A stretch of DNA of 64,000 bases from CAWGXG01 sp963826505 (GCA_963826505.1 CAWGXG010000001.1:1-64000), one strand, 5' to 3'; counted from the stretch's first letter, positions 35,432 through 44,771 are shown. Numbers and translations are program-made. Notes: generated by a model from the sequence alone, not told the origin.

Positions 35432-38110
35432 ATGAGTATTGGCACGGTTCGACAGATCAACATCGACGATGAGATGCGCGACTCGTACCTCGACTACGCC
35501 ATGAGCGTCATCGTGGCGCGCGCGCTGCCCGATGCCCGCGACGGGCTGAAGCCCGTTCACCGCCGTATCCTATACGCGATGTACGACCTGGGCATTCGCT
35601 CCAACTCGGCGCATAAGAAATCAGCGCGTATCGTGGGTGAGGTGCTGGGTAAATACCACCCGCACGGTGACCAGTCGGTCTACGACGCGATGGCGCGTAT
35701 GGCGCAAGATTTCTCGCTGCGCTACATGCTGGTGGATGGCCAGGGGAACTTCGGCAGCATCGACGGCGACAGTCCGGCGGCAATGCGTTATACCGAAGCG
35801 CGGCTGTCCCCTATCGCCGAAGAAATGCTGCGCGACATTGGTATGGACACGGTCGATTTCGAGCCAAACTTCGACGACAGCCTGTCCGAGCCGATCGTGC
35901 TGCCGGCCATGCTGCCCGGCTTGCTGCTGAACGGCACCAGCGGGATTGCAGTCGGTATGGCGACCAACATCCCGCCCCACAACCTGGGCGAGGTTGCCGC
36001 CGCTGTCACGTTTATGATTGACCGCATGATCGCCCACGAAGGCGATCCGGACGAGGCCGTCGCCGATATCAGCGTCGATGATCTGATGCACTTCGTGCGC
36101 GGGCCAGATTTTCCCACTGGCGCGCTGATCGTCGGTGGGGCGGAACTTAAGGAAGCGTATGCCACCGGCAAAGGTCGCATCGTGATGCGCGCCCGCGCCG
36201 AGATCGAAGAGATGAAGGGCGGCGAGCGCTTCCGCATCGTCGTGCACGAGATTCCCTACCAGGTCAACAAATCGGCTATTCTGGAGCGGATCGCGGAGCT
36301 GGCGCGCGATGGCCGCCTGGATATGATCGCGGACCTGCGCGACGAATCCGACCGGCGCGGTCTGGCGATCGTCGTCGAGCTGAAACGCGGCGCGCAGCCG
36401 CGCACCGTGCTCAACCGCCTGTTCAAATACACCCAGCTGCAAAGTACGTTTGGCGTGCAGATGTTGGCCCTGGTCGATGGCGAGCCGCGCCTGTTGACAC
36501 TGCGCCGCGCGCTGCATCTTTACATCGATCACCGTCGTGTGGTGATCCGCCGCCGCAGCGAATACGAGCTGGCCAAAGCCCGCGCGCGCGGGCATATTCT
36601 CGAAGGGCTGCTCAAGGCGCTGGCGACAATTGAGGACATCATCCAGACCATTCGCCGCGCCGACGATACCGAATCGGCCCGCGCGGCGCTGGTGGAGCGT
36701 TTCGGACTGACGGAATTACAGGCCAACGCCATCCTGGATATGCAGTTGCGCCGTCTGGCCGCGCTCGAACGTCAGAAGATCGAAGACGAGTACCGCCAGA
36801 TTCGCGAATACATCACCTACCTGGAAGACCTGCTGGCCTCACCGCGTAAAATCCTGGCGCTGATCCGCGATGACCTCAACGAGCTGGCGCAGAAATACAG
36901 CGATCCGCGCCGCACCGAGCTGGCGCTGGACGTGATGACCGATTTCACCGAAAGCGATCTCGTTCGCGACGAGGAAATCCTGATCAGCCTGACCGAGCGC
37001 GGCTATATCAAGCGCGTTCCGGCGGACGCCTACCGCGCTCAGCGGCGCGGCGGGAAGGGCTTCACCGGCATGGCGACGCGCGAAGAAGACTCGGTCGAGA
37101 TGCTGTTTTCTGGCGGATCGCTGGATCACGTCCTGTTCTTCACCGATCAGGGCAAGGTTTACGCGCAGCGCGCCTACATGATTCCCGAATCCGGGCGCAA
37201 CACCAAAGGCACGTTGATCAACGCGTTCCTGTCGCTCCAACCCGAAGAATACGTGACGGCCATCTCCAGCGTGCCGTCCTTCGAAGATCGCGAGGGCTTT
37301 TTCGTGCTGTGTACGCACAAGGGCCGCATCAAGCGCGTGCCAGTCAGCGCGTTCGCGGCGGTACGCAGCAACGGCTTGATCGCCATGTCGCTGGACAAGG
37401 ACGATTACCTGGGCTGGGTGCGCCACACGTCCGGCAGGCAGGATTTGATCCTGGTCACACGCGGCGGCCAGAGCATTCGCTTCCACGAGCGCGACGTGCG
37501 CGTCATGGGCCGCCCGGCGGGCGGCGTGAGCGCGATTCGCTTCGCCTCGGGTGATGAACTGGCCGGGATGGATGTCATCGAAGACCCGCGCGACGATCTG
37601 CTGGTTGTGACGGAATTCGGCTATGGCAAGCGCACGCCGTTGGAGGAATACAAGCGCCAGCGGCGGTTTGGCAGTGGCATTCGCACGCTGACGAGCGATC
37701 TGAGCAAGACCGGGCGCATCATCGGCACGGCGGTCGTCAAGCCCGACGACGATCTGACGCTGATCACGGCAGGCGGCATCGCGCTGCGGACGGAAGTCAG
37801 CACGATCAATGTCTACGGGCGCTCGACGGGCGGCGTCAAGTTAATGGATCTGCCCGACGAGGACGTGTTGGTCAGCATGGCGTTGGTGACCGGCGAAAAA
37901 CGGCCTGTTGAGGGTGACGTTCTCCCCGATCATGACAACGGCCTGGGTGACCTGGATCTGCTCGACGACGAGGACAGCTTCGACGCGCTGGACGATGGCG
38001 ACGAGTCGGATTATGTCCAGGGGTTGTCTGATGACGGGAACGGCTTCGACGGCGACTATTACGATGCGGACGAAGGCGACGATAATCTCGACGGTCTTGA
38101 CGACGAATAG
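35432..38110 (+). CDS. gyrA: DNA gyrase subunit A
   Basis: 892 residues. Breakage-reunion subunit that introduces negative supercoils with GyrB. Catalytic Tyr120 is in AAMRYTEARL. The GyrA box QRRGGKG, which marks gyrase rather than topoisomerase IV, begins the C-terminal DNA-wrapping beta-pinwheel. The C-terminus is an unusually acidic tail of about 60 residues rich in Asp. In the quinolone-resistance region, HPHGDQSVYD has Gln81 at the position equivalent to E. coli Ser83. gyrB is not in the window. Confidence 0.97.
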   Translation: MSIGTVRQINIDDEMRDSYLDYAMSVIVARALPDARDGLKPVHRRILYAMYDLGIRSNSAHKKSARIVGEVLGKYHPHGDQSVYDAMARMAQDFSLRYMLVDGQGNFGSIDGDSPAAMRYTEARLSPIAEEMLRDIGMDTVDFEPNFDDSLSEPIVLPAMLPGLLLNGTSGIAVGMATNIPPHNLGEVAAAVTFMIDRMIAHEGDPDEAVADISVDDLMHFVRGPDFPTGALIVGGAELKEAYATGKGRIVMRARAEIEEMKGGERFRIVVHEIPYQVNKSAILERIAELARDGRLDMIADLRDESDRRGLAIVVELKRGAQPRTVLNRLFKYTQLQSTFGVQMLALVDGEPRLLTLRRALHLYIDHRRVVIRRRSEYELAKARARGHILEGLLKALATIEDIIQTIRRADDTESARAALVERFGLTELQANAILDMQLRRLAALERQKIEDEYRQIREYITYLEDLLASPRKILALIRDDLNELAQKYSDPRRTELALDVMTDFTESDLVRDEEILISLTERGYIKRVPADAYRAQRRGGKGFTGMATREEDSVEMLFSGGSLDHVLFFTDQGKVYAQRAYMIPESGRNTKGTLINAFLSLQPEEYVTAISSVPSFEDREGFFVLCTHKGRIKRVPVSAFAAVRSNGLIAMSLDKDDYLGWVRHTSGRQDLILVTRGGQSIRFHERDVRVMGRPAGGVSAIRFASGDELAGMDVIEDPRDDLLVVTEFGYGKRTPLEEYKRQRRFGSGIRTLTSDLSKTGRIIGTAVVKPDDDLTLITAGGIALRTEVSTINVYGRSTGGVKLMDLPDEDVLVSMALVTGEKRPVEGDVLPDHDNGLGDLDLLDDEDSFDALDDGDESDYVQGLSDDGNGFDGDYYDADEGDDNLDGLDDE

Positions 38111-38119
38111 GCGGTGCAC

Positions 38120-38190
38120 CCCGACCCCTTCTCTAGCTGTGCTGGAGAGGGGGAGATCGGTCAGGCTGAAACTCCCTTGTTCTCTTTTGG
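38120..38190. repeat. Dispersed GGGAGGGG-type intergenic repeat after gyrA
   Basis: CCCCTTCTCTAGC and GCTGGAGAGGGGGA can pair as a hairpin (wobbles included) and may end the gyrA transcript. It resembles the elements at 2243, 4550, 44772 and 62050. Confidence 0.4.
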
Positions 38191-38233
38191 CTGCGTAGCA
38201 AACACTTTTATCAGAGCGAGAAGGGGTTGTAGG

Positions 38234-39115
38234 TCAGAGGGAGCGCCAGATCAGCGCATCGATGAACACGTTAAGCAGCCAATGCGACGCGACGATCGGC
38301 CAGATCGACCGGATCATGTAAGCCGTCGCTCCTGCGGTCAGTCCCCAGACCAGAGTGCCCCACAATTCCAGGGCAGGCTTGCCCAAATGCCACGCCGTAT
38401 AAGACAACATCTGGATCAGCAGCGCATACCGCCCAAAAAAGTACGGCCCACTGATGCCGATGTCCTGCGCTTCGGCGTCCTGTACGCCCGCCAGCCCGAA
38501 TAGCAGAAATCCTCGAAAGATGAACTCAATGGCGATAAAAAACGGCAGGTAGGACAACTCATACAGCACAAACTGGCCGGTATTATCAAACGGCCGGTAG
38601 AGCGGATAGAGTTCGCGCATGTCGTCGATGTGCGATCCGATCCAGAAGAATGGCAGGCTGATGAGCGTGACAAACAGAAAGGTTTGCACCGCCAGACGCC
38701 AGCGATTTCTGGGCGGCAGACCCAGTCCATAGTCCGATAAGGGCTGCTTGAACACGAAGCGGATCAGCAGGATGGGGACTCCCACCAACAGCAGCGCCCC
38801 GACAAAGAACGAAATCAACTCGTTGTCCCACGGCAACCCTGGAATCAGGGAGGGGCGGCTGCCCACGTCCACGCCCGGCCCTCGCCAATCGGGCCAGATG
38901 TAGCCCAGCAGTTCCAGTTTGCCGTGCGTGCCCCAGATCATGATCAGAATGAACGTCGCGCCAATGATCTGGCCGGGACGTTCCACGAAGAAGCTGCGAA
39001 TCGAAAACCAGATCACCCGAACGACCGTAATGAAGGTAGGGTCGCGCAGCTCGGATTCGGGCAGATCATCGCTGAATTCGGGCACGTTCATCGCGTCAAA
39101 GTGGGGTGGGCGCAC
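38234..39115 (-). CDS. CPBP family intramembrane protease
   Basis: 293 residues with about eight hydrophobic helices. Conserved motifs are the IEFIFRGFLL motif (the family's EExxxR with the first of the paired Glu retained and Phe in place of the second), SYTAWHLGKP and HWLLNVFID. These carry the metal-binding and catalytic residues of CAAX/Abi-type membrane proteases. Only one Glu is left in the first motif, so activity is uncertain. The start is a GTG with AAAGGCGG upstream. It lies 12 bases before the stop codon side of the DUF362 gene and is probably cotranscribed with it. Confidence 0.8.
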   Translation of the reverse strand: MRPPHFDAMNVPEFSDDLPESELRDPTFITVVRVIWFSIRSFFVERPGQIIGATFILIMIWGTHGKLELLGYIWPDWRGPGVDVGSRPSLIPGLPWDNELISFFVGALLLVGVPILLIRFVFKQPLSDYGLGLPPRNRWRLAVQTFLFVTLISLPFFWIGSHIDDMRELYPLYRPFDNTGQFVLYELSYLPFFIAIEFIFRGFLLFGLAGVQDAEAQDIGISGPYFFGRYALLIQMLSYTAWHLGKPALELWGTLVWGLTAGATAYMIRSIWPIVASHWLLNVFIDALIWRSL

Positions 39116-39127
39116 AGCACCGCCTTT

Positions 39128-40234
39128 CTAACTGCGCTCGATCACGGTCACCATCAGGCGTTCGCCGAGGCGTGTGAAAAACTGACAGATGCGGAAAAAC
39201 CACTCAAACCGTCCTACCGGCGGGAAACGCGGATCCATTTCCGTGGCGGCAGCGCGCGACATGAAGCGCCCAAACCAGTAGTATTCTTCGATGAAGTCAA
39301 ACGCCTTGATGACGATCGGGCGCACGTTGTGCCAGGGACTCCACGGCGTCAGATCGCCGACGCGTGTGATCGTGATCTCGCCCCAGGCACGCATCGCCTC
39401 CTGGATCACGAAGTTCTTGCGCGGATCGATATGCATCTTCTCACCCGCGACCCAGTCCAGCGCGTAGGCGTTGGGCGACGCGAAAATGGTCCGTGTATGG
39501 TTGGGATGCGGATCGCGCACGTGGCCGGTTAATCCATCGCCGCTCACCCACGCATCCAGAAACGCAAAATTCACCGGGAAGTTGGAGTTGATCAGAATGG
39601 CGGCCTTGAAAAACTCGATATTCTCGCCGCGCTGCGTTTTGCCGTGGTAGTAGCGCATCTTGTCCCAACGGGGCAGGCAGCCGTACACGTTTTTCAGGCA
39701 GGCCGTGTAGAAACACTGCCAGTGGGTTTTGTTTTTCGCGAAGGAAATGCGGTAATCGGCCTCAGCCCAGACTCGGCCCACTGGGTGCATCCCCAGCAGC
39801 CCGCCGTAATCGGTGTCAAAGGCATCGTCGGCCAGATCCACGATCGCATATCCCTCGCCAGAATAACCGGCCAGCGCCGCCACCGCAGGAACCGTGCGCC
39901 CGGTGTACGCGTAGTTGTACACGTTCTGTGTTTCGACCACCGTGAAGCGCGTGAATCCTTCTTGCTGCATGCGGTGAATGAGCGCCTCGACCAGGGCCGG
40001 ATCCGTATAGACCGGCGAATCCTCCTCGTGGATAGACGCCGTCATGATATTCGGTTTGATCGCGATCTGGAAGTCCTCTTTGGGCTTACCGCTGGCCTGC
40101 CAGTGGGACAGGAGGTGTGCTACAAATCCCGACTCATCGACCGCGCGGCCAAAGGTCTCGAATTTGTCTTCACCGGTCACGATGTGGACCGATGCATCGA
40201 GCGAATAGACAGGGTGGTGAGGTGTGTCAGCCAT
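39128..40234 (-). CDS. DUF362 domain protein
   Basis: 368 residues. Landmarks are AIKPNIMTASIHEE, a TVVETQNVYNYAYTGR segment and SFAKNKTHWQCFYTACLKN, which match the DUF362 family (found alone or fused to ferredoxins). No iron-sulphur cysteine motif is present here. The role is unknown. Only a weak AGGTG lies before the ATG. The CPBP protease follows 12 bases downstream. Confidence 0.8.
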   Translation of the reverse strand: MADTPHHPVYSLDASVHIVTGEDKFETFGRAVDESGFVAHLLSHWQASGKPKEDFQIAIKPNIMTASIHEEDSPVYTDPALVEALIHRMQQEGFTRFTVVETQNVYNYAYTGRTVPAVAALAGYSGEGYAIVDLADDAFDTDYGGLLGMHPVGRVWAEADYRISFAKNKTHWQCFYTACLKNVYGCLPRWDKMRYYHGKTQRGENIEFFKAAILINSNFPVNFAFLDAWVSGDGLTGHVRDPHPNHTRTIFASPNAYALDWVAGEKMHIDPRKNFVIQEAMRAWGEITITRVGDLTPWSPWHNVRPIVIKAFDFIEEYYWFGRFMSRAAATEMDPRFPPVGRFEWFFRICQFFTRLGERLMVTVIERS

Positions 40235-40483
40235 CAGGGCACCTGGGCAGTGCAGTATGTGAATTAGGGATCACGGCGGCATTTAGATATTTTTTTCATC
40301 GATATTTTAATAATACAATCAAAATGCGGGTAAAGTAAAGCGCATCCACTTGCCTGAGCACAAGTTATTGCCCTCTCCGCATGTAAGCCGCTCGGCACAT
40401 ACACTGTCCTCGCCACGTCGGCACCAGGCGGGCAGCGTCGTCCTATTTTCACGATGTTTTCACGCGTGAGAACGCGCCCTGTA

Positions 40484-40511
40484 TTGACAAAGCTCCCGGA
40501 AAGTCTACAAT
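40484..40511 (+). promoter_or_regulatory. Promoter of mgtE
   Basis: TTGACA (40484-40489), 16-base spacer, TACAAT (40506-40511). Both boxes are near consensus, and transcription would start about 185 bases before the mgtE start codon. Confidence 0.8.
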
Positions 40512-40517
40512 TACGGG

Positions 40518-40701
40518 CGTTGTGTTCATTCAACTGCGATAGGAAGCAATGAACGGCGACATTCATTTATGTAACCTGGGCGAGCATGCCCAGGGTGTAG
40601 GCTACAACTGCATACGGTAGACTCTCCCGATCCGCCGGATGTAACGTCTGACGCTGACCTCCGCGCCTCCGAGAGAGTCCAATCTCTAGGAGGCGCTTCT
40701 T
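40518..40701 (+). ncRNA. Structured leader of mgtE with a ribosome-binding-site-sequestering hairpin (candidate riboswitch)
   Basis: GCGCCTCC (40663-40670) pairs perfectly with GGAGGCGC (40689-40696), and inside it AGAGA pairs with TCTCT (40672-40676 with 40683-40687). The 3' arm contains the whole AGGAGG ribosome binding site. GACTCTC at 40620-40626 is complementary to GAGAGTC at 40673-40679, a competing 7-bp helix that would free the site. Upstream, CCTGGGC and GCCCAGG (40575-40594) form another perfect stem. I could not match the conserved core of the M-box (ykoK) magnesium riboswitch. Translational control is inferred. Confidence 0.6.
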
Positions 40702-42051
40702 GTGGAAACCCCAATCCTTGAAGACATCCTGACCCGGGTGCGCGCCGCGCTCGAAAATGATGACGTGCGTGGTGCCGCGGACATCATCGAGGCGATGCGC
40801 CCGCCCGATCAAGCTGAGGTGTTCAGCGATCTCGACGACGACCACCAGCGTATTCTGCTGCCCCACCTCAGCCCGCCCGAGTCGGCTGATATTCTCGAAA
40901 AGCTGGACGAATCCGAGGCCGCCGATCTGGTCGCGGATCTGTCGGACGCCAAACTGATCGCCATCGTGGACGAGATGGAGCCGGACGAGGCCGCCGACCT
41001 GTTGGGCGACATCCCGCCGGAACGCATGGAGACGGTGCTCCAGGCGCTCGAAGACTCGGACGAAATCCGCCCGCTGATGCTCCACGCTGATGATAGCGCC
41101 GGGGGGTTGATGACCTCCGATTTTCTGGCGCTGCGCCGCCGCATGACGTGCGCGGATGCGCTGAAGGCCATTCACGATTGGCACCCGGAAAACGAAACCG
41201 TTTATCATCTGTTCGTGGTCGATGCGCAGAACCACCTGTCCGGCATTGTCAATTTGCGACAGATCATCGTCGCCGATCCCAAGACGCTGCTGGCCGACGT
41301 GATGGAGCCGGAGGTCCTCTCGGTGACGGTCGGCACGGACCAGGAAGAATGCGCGCGCGTCATGGCGCGTTATGACCTCGTCGCGCTGCCCGTCGTGGAC
41401 GCCGAGCACCGGCTGTTGGGTGTGGTGACGATCGATGACGTGGTCGATGTGCTGGTCGACGAGGCGACCGAAGACTTGCAGCGCTTCGGTGGTGCTCAGC
41501 CCCTCGAACGATCCTACCTGGAAAGCCCGGTGTCGTTCGTGACACGCAAGCGCATCACCTGGCTGCTGCTGCTGTTCGTGACGGAAAGCCTGACCGGTAC
41601 CGTTCTGCGCCATTTCGAGACCGAGCTTCAATCGGCGGTCGCGCTGGCGTTTTTCGTACCGCTGCTGATCGGCACGGGCGGTAACGCCGGATCACAAACG
41701 ACCAGCACGATCATCCGCGCGCTGGCCGTGGGCGACATCGATCTCGGCGACGCGCTGCATACGCTGTGGCACGAGGTGCGCGTTGGACTGTTGCTGGGCC
41801 TGGGCATGGCGATCATCGCCTACGGGCGCGCGCTCACCTGGGGCAGCGCGGCCTCGCTCGCCGCGACGGTCTCGCTGACGATCCTGACGATCGTCATCTG
41901 GGCCAACTTGCTCGGCTCGCTGCTGCCGCTGCTGGCGACGAAGCTGAAGATTGACCCGACGGTCGTCTCCGGCCCGGTGATGAGTACGCTGGTCGACGCG
42001 ACCGGGCTGTTCATCTACTTCTCGATCGCGCATTTGATCATGGGTGTGTGA
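40702..42051 (+). CDS. mgtE: Magnesium transporter MgtE
   Basis: 449 residues. Mg2+ channel of the inner membrane. An acidic N domain of superhelical repeats (residues 1-130, rich in EADILEKLDESEAADLV-type units) is followed by a CBS pair (about 135-255) and five transmembrane helices (about 285-449). The pore-lining PLLIGTGGNAGSQTTSTIIR motif is intact. Acidic residues in the N and CBS domains bind Mg2+ and gate the channel. The start is GTG 40702 with AGGAGG inside a hairpin. Confidence 0.95.
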   Translation: METPILEDILTRVRAALENDDVRGAADIIEAMRPPDQAEVFSDLDDDHQRILLPHLSPPESADILEKLDESEAADLVADLSDAKLIAIVDEMEPDEAADLLGDIPPERMETVLQALEDSDEIRPLMLHADDSAGGLMTSDFLALRRRMTCADALKAIHDWHPENETVYHLFVVDAQNHLSGIVNLRQIIVADPKTLLADVMEPEVLSVTVGTDQEECARVMARYDLVALPVVDAEHRLLGVVTIDDVVDVLVDEATEDLQRFGGAQPLERSYLESPVSFVTRKRITWLLLLFVTESLTGTVLRHFETELQSAVALAFFVPLLIGTGGNAGSQTTSTIIRALAVGDIDLGDALHTLWHEVRVGLLLGLGMAIIAYGRALTWGSAASLAATVSLTILTIVIWANLLGSLLPLLATKLKIDPTVVSGPVMSTLVDATGLFIYFSIAHLIMGV

Positions 42052-42055
42052 GGCA

Positions 42056-42162
42056 GAGAGCGACTAGCGAACAGCAAACAGCAGCCAGTGATGAGGTTGC
42101 GGGCCACATGACGCGGCCGTGGGAGCCGGGGTAGGCTGTTTACTGTTCGCTGACCGCTGTTT
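42056..42162. repeat. Two opposed heptanucleotide repeat arrays
   Basis: 42056-42090 reads CGACTAG, CGAACAG, CAAACAG, CAGCCAG; 42136-42162 reads CTGTTCG, CTGACCG, CTG. The two are in opposite orientation and flank a short GC-rich segment, so the RNA could fold as a long imperfect hairpin. Confidence 0.6.
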
Positions 42163-42180
42163 TTCAAAGGAGTGTGCACG

Positions 42181-42576
42181 ATGGACCTGACCCCGCTGGA
42201 CAACTGGCTGGCGACCGTCGATGGCGATTTTTGGGCGTCCGGGCAGTGGCGCTGCACGATTGAGGAATTCATCGATCGCATGAGCGGCGGCGAGCCGATC
42301 ACGCTGGTCGATCTGCGCGAGCCGCAGGAAGTCACGCTGGTGGCGCTGCCGTTCGCGCTGCATATCCCGCTGCCACAGCTTCCGCAGCGCTGGCAAGAGG
42401 TCCCGCGCGATCACCCCGTGGTGACGTTCTGTTCCGGCGATCTGCGCGCGACAATGGCGTTCACCTACCTGCGCACGCGCGGCTTTGACAATGTCCGTAT
42501 TCTGGCGGGCGGCTATTCCGGCCTGGTGAGCAGCCTATCGTTGGCCAACGTCAAGCGCATGACTGAAGGCAAGTGA
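42181..42576 (+). CDS. Rhodanese-like domain protein
   Basis: 131 residues, one rhodanese domain. ITLVDLREPQEV is the first motif and TFCSGDLRATM the active-site loop, with the Cys that would carry a persulphide. AAGGAG precedes ATG 42181. The stop overlaps the next gene's GTG start, indicating translational coupling. Confidence 0.85.
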   Translation: MDLTPLDNWLATVDGDFWASGQWRCTIEEFIDRMSGGEPITLVDLREPQEVTLVALPFALHIPLPQLPQRWQEVPRDHPVVTFCSGDLRATMAFTYLRTRGFDNVRILAGGYSGLVSSLSLANVKRMTEGK

Positions 42577-43217
42577 CGATGACCCGCACGCTGCTCTACG
42601 CCACGCAAAATCCCGGCAAGTTGATGGAAATGCGCGCGCTGGCCGCGACGATGGATCTGGAGATTGCCGCGCCGGGCGATCTCGGTGTCAGCGTGGACGT
42701 GCCCGAAGATGGCGCGACGCTCGAAGAAAACGCCATCCAGAAGGCGCTGGCTTACCTGAGCGCGTTGGACGGCGCGGATGTGGTCGTGCTAGGGGATGAC
42801 ACGGGGGTCGAGATCGACGCGCTGGACGGCGAACCGGGCATCCACGTCCGCCGCTGGAATGGCACGCGTATGACCGACGAGGAAATCATCACGCTCTGTA
42901 TGACGCGCATGGCGGGCGTCCCCGCGGGGCAGCGTGGGGCGCAGTTCCGCACCGTCTTCGCGATTGCCGCGCCGGGCGATGTCCTGCATCTCTACGACGG
43001 GACGCTGCGCGGGGTGATTCTGGAAGAACCCGATCCGCTGCGCATTGAGGGTTTTCCCTTCGAGTCCGTGTTCTACGTGCCGGAGTGGGGGCGGCTGCTC
43101 GGTGAGCAGTACACGCTGCCGCCGGACGAAAAGAAAAACTGTGTGACACATCGCGAGCGCGCCCTGCGCAACGCGCTGCCACGTCTGCGCGCCCTGCTGG
43201 ACGGGGATGAGGCGTGA
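42573..43217 (+). CDS. Non-canonical purine NTP pyrophosphatase, RdgB/HAM1 family
   Basis: 214 residues. It removes dITP/XTP from nucleotide pools. LLYATQNPGKLMEMRAL is the N-terminal phosphate-binding segment; VVLGDDTGVEIDALDGEPGI is the conserved metal/base site (quoted in part), and HRERALRNALPRL closes the domain. I use GTG 42573 overlapping the rhodanese stop; ATG 42579 is an alternative. The C-terminal part is somewhat longer than in E. coli RdgB. Confidence 0.88.
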   Translation: MTMTRTLLYATQNPGKLMEMRALAATMDLEIAAPGDLGVSVDVPEDGATLEENAIQKALAYLSALDGADVVVLGDDTGVEIDALDGEPGIHVRRWNGTRMTDEEIITLCMTRMAGVPAGQRGAQFRTVFAIAAPGDVLHLYDGTLRGVILEEPDPLRIEGFPFESVFYVPEWGRLLGEQYTLPPDEKKNCVTHRERALRNALPRLRALLDGDEA

Positions 43218-43337
43218 GGCTGATTGGGGCTTCCACGCGAGAGCCATAGATCTGGCGGCGTACGGCGTTTCCCCTCTGTAAGACTCTGTTTAGATTTCGG
43301 CAAGCCGGGTGTAAGGTTCCTGACCGATAGTAGAGAT

Positions 43338-43365
43338 GTTCGCGGGTGCGCAACCACTCGCGGAC
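43338..43365 (+). promoter_or_regulatory. Leader hairpin before the Met-rich secreted protein
   Basis: GTTCGCGGGTG pairs with CACTCGCGGAC (11 bp, two wobbles) around a 6-base loop. TGCTCTTTT follows nine bases later. It could be an attenuator or a terminator for the upstream operon. Confidence 0.45.
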
Positions 43366-43402
43366 AGTCTTGCTCTTTTACTGATCAGGAGGAACACACC
43401 CT

Positions 43403-44716
43403 ATGCGTAAGGTAACGTATGTTGCAGTCATGTTGGCGCTGGTCTTCGCGCTCGTCCCGGCGGCATCTGCCCAGGACGGCGGGATGATGGGCGGTCCGAA
43501 CGTGGTCGTCACCCTTAACCCGAGTATGCTGGCCGACAGTGTCGGCCTGGCCGGAGTCACCGGGTGGGCGCACGTCAATTCGGACACGAGCACCGTGCAT
43601 ATTTCCCTGACTCCCAACGGCGCAACTCTGCCGGAAGGCTCCGTGCTGGAAGGTTGGGTGGTGGACGCGGGTCTGGCTGGCGGCCCTGGAACGACCAATG
43701 TCTCCGATGCAGATGAAACTTACGGCACGCCTTTCGGCAATGCGGATTTTGACGCCGCTGTAGATCAGGCCCCTTACGCGCTGAGCACAGGTGTGATCAC
43801 GCCCACGATGGACGGCACCTGGGAATCCAAGATCGAGTTCCCCGGCTATAACTTCAGCCCCTATGACGCGGTTGTGATCACGCTGGAAAGCGACGCCGAT
43901 TCGACCGATGGCTTCGATCCCCGACCCGGTGCAGTCATATTCACCGGTGACATTGCGATGGGCACGCCCCCGGATGACACGATGGGCGGCGATACCATGG
44001 GCGACACCTCGATGGACCAGCCGATGGGCGACGAGTCCATGACCGACCAAACGATGACTGACGAGTTGATGACCGATCAGTCCATGACGGATCAGACCAT
44101 GGGCGACGAGTCCATGACGGATCAGACCATGACCGACGAGTCCATGACGGACCAGTCGATGACCGACCAAACGATGACCGATGAGTTGATGGATCAGCCG
44201 ATGGGCGACGATGACATGGGCGCTGGTGACATGATGCAGAACGCGACCACCGTCACGCTGACGACCACCGAATTCGCTGACGGCGCTGGCCTGGGTGCGC
44301 TCACCGGTTCGGCAGACGTGTACGTCGACGCTGGGATGCTGACCATCACCGTGACGCTCAACGGCGCGACCGTGCCGGAAGGCTCCGTGCTGGAAGGTTG
44401 GGTTGTCGATGCTGGCTTAGATGGTGGCCCCGGCACGACGAACGCGTCCGACGCCGACGAAATGTACGGCATCGCTTTCGACAATGCCGACTTTGGCGCC
44501 CTGGTCGCCTCGGCTCCGTATGCGCTGAGCACCGGCCTGCTGCACGACAACATGGACGGCACGCTGACCTTGTCCTTCACGGTGCCCGCCTACAACTTCA
44601 GCCCCTATGACGCGGTGGTCATCACGTTGGAAAGCGACGGCGACGCGCCCAGCGGATTCGACCCACGCCCCGGGACGCCGATCCTGTCGGGCGACATCGC
44701 GCACGAGATGATGTAA
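43403..44716 (+). CDS. Secreted protein with two homologous domains joined by a Met-rich five-residue repeat
   Basis: 437 residues with signal peptide (cleavage after ASAQD). Two homologous domains of about 150 residues (30-190 and 285-437) share LEGWVVDAGL, GGPGTTN, YNFSPYDAVVITLESD and GFDPRPG. They resemble anti-sigma-factor-K-like or CHRD-like secreted domains only loosely. Between them are about 16 units of the type MTDQT, MTDES, MGDES, so a Met every five residues in an acidic linker. AGGAGG precedes the ATG. Function unknown. Confidence 0.75.
   Translation: MRKVTYVAVMLALVFALVPAASAQDGGMMGGPNVVVTLNPSMLADSVGLAGVTGWAHVNSDTSTVHISLTPNGATLPEGSVLEGWVVDAGLAGGPGTTNVSDADETYGTPFGNADFDAAVDQAPYALSTGVITPTMDGTWESKIEFPGYNFSPYDAVVITLESDADSTDGFDPRPGAVIFTGDIAMGTPPDDTMGGDTMGDTSMDQPMGDESMTDQTMTDELMTDQSMTDQTMGDESMTDQTMTDESMTDQSMTDQTMTDELMDQPMGDDDMGAGDMMQNATTVTLTTTEFADGAGLGALTGSADVYVDAGMLTITVTLNGATVPEGSVLEGWVVDAGLDGGPGTTNASDADEMYGIAFDNADFGALVASAPYALSTGLLHDNMDGTLTLSFTVPAYNFSPYDAVVITLESDGDAPSGFDPRPGTPILSGDIAHEMM
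43982..44240 (+). repeat. 15-bp tandem repeat encoding MTDQ(S/T)-type units
   Basis: About 16 copies of a 15-bp unit such as ATGACCGACCAAACG. Units vary at third positions, suggesting the repeat is old and kept by protein selection. Two units are shortened to MDQP. Confidence 0.9.
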
Positions 44717-44771
44717 ACGCTTAGCGCTCAACCGCCAGCGGACAGGACACAGTCACGCTGGCCCCAGCCTC

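Noticed and set aside
40518..40701. Assignment of the mgtE leader to the known M-box riboswitch
   Set aside because: I could not find the conserved core elements of that class by eye. The structural argument is kept as an open candidate.
43982..44240. CRISPR array
   Set aside because: Units are 15 bp, contiguous, without spacers, and in frame within a secreted protein gene.
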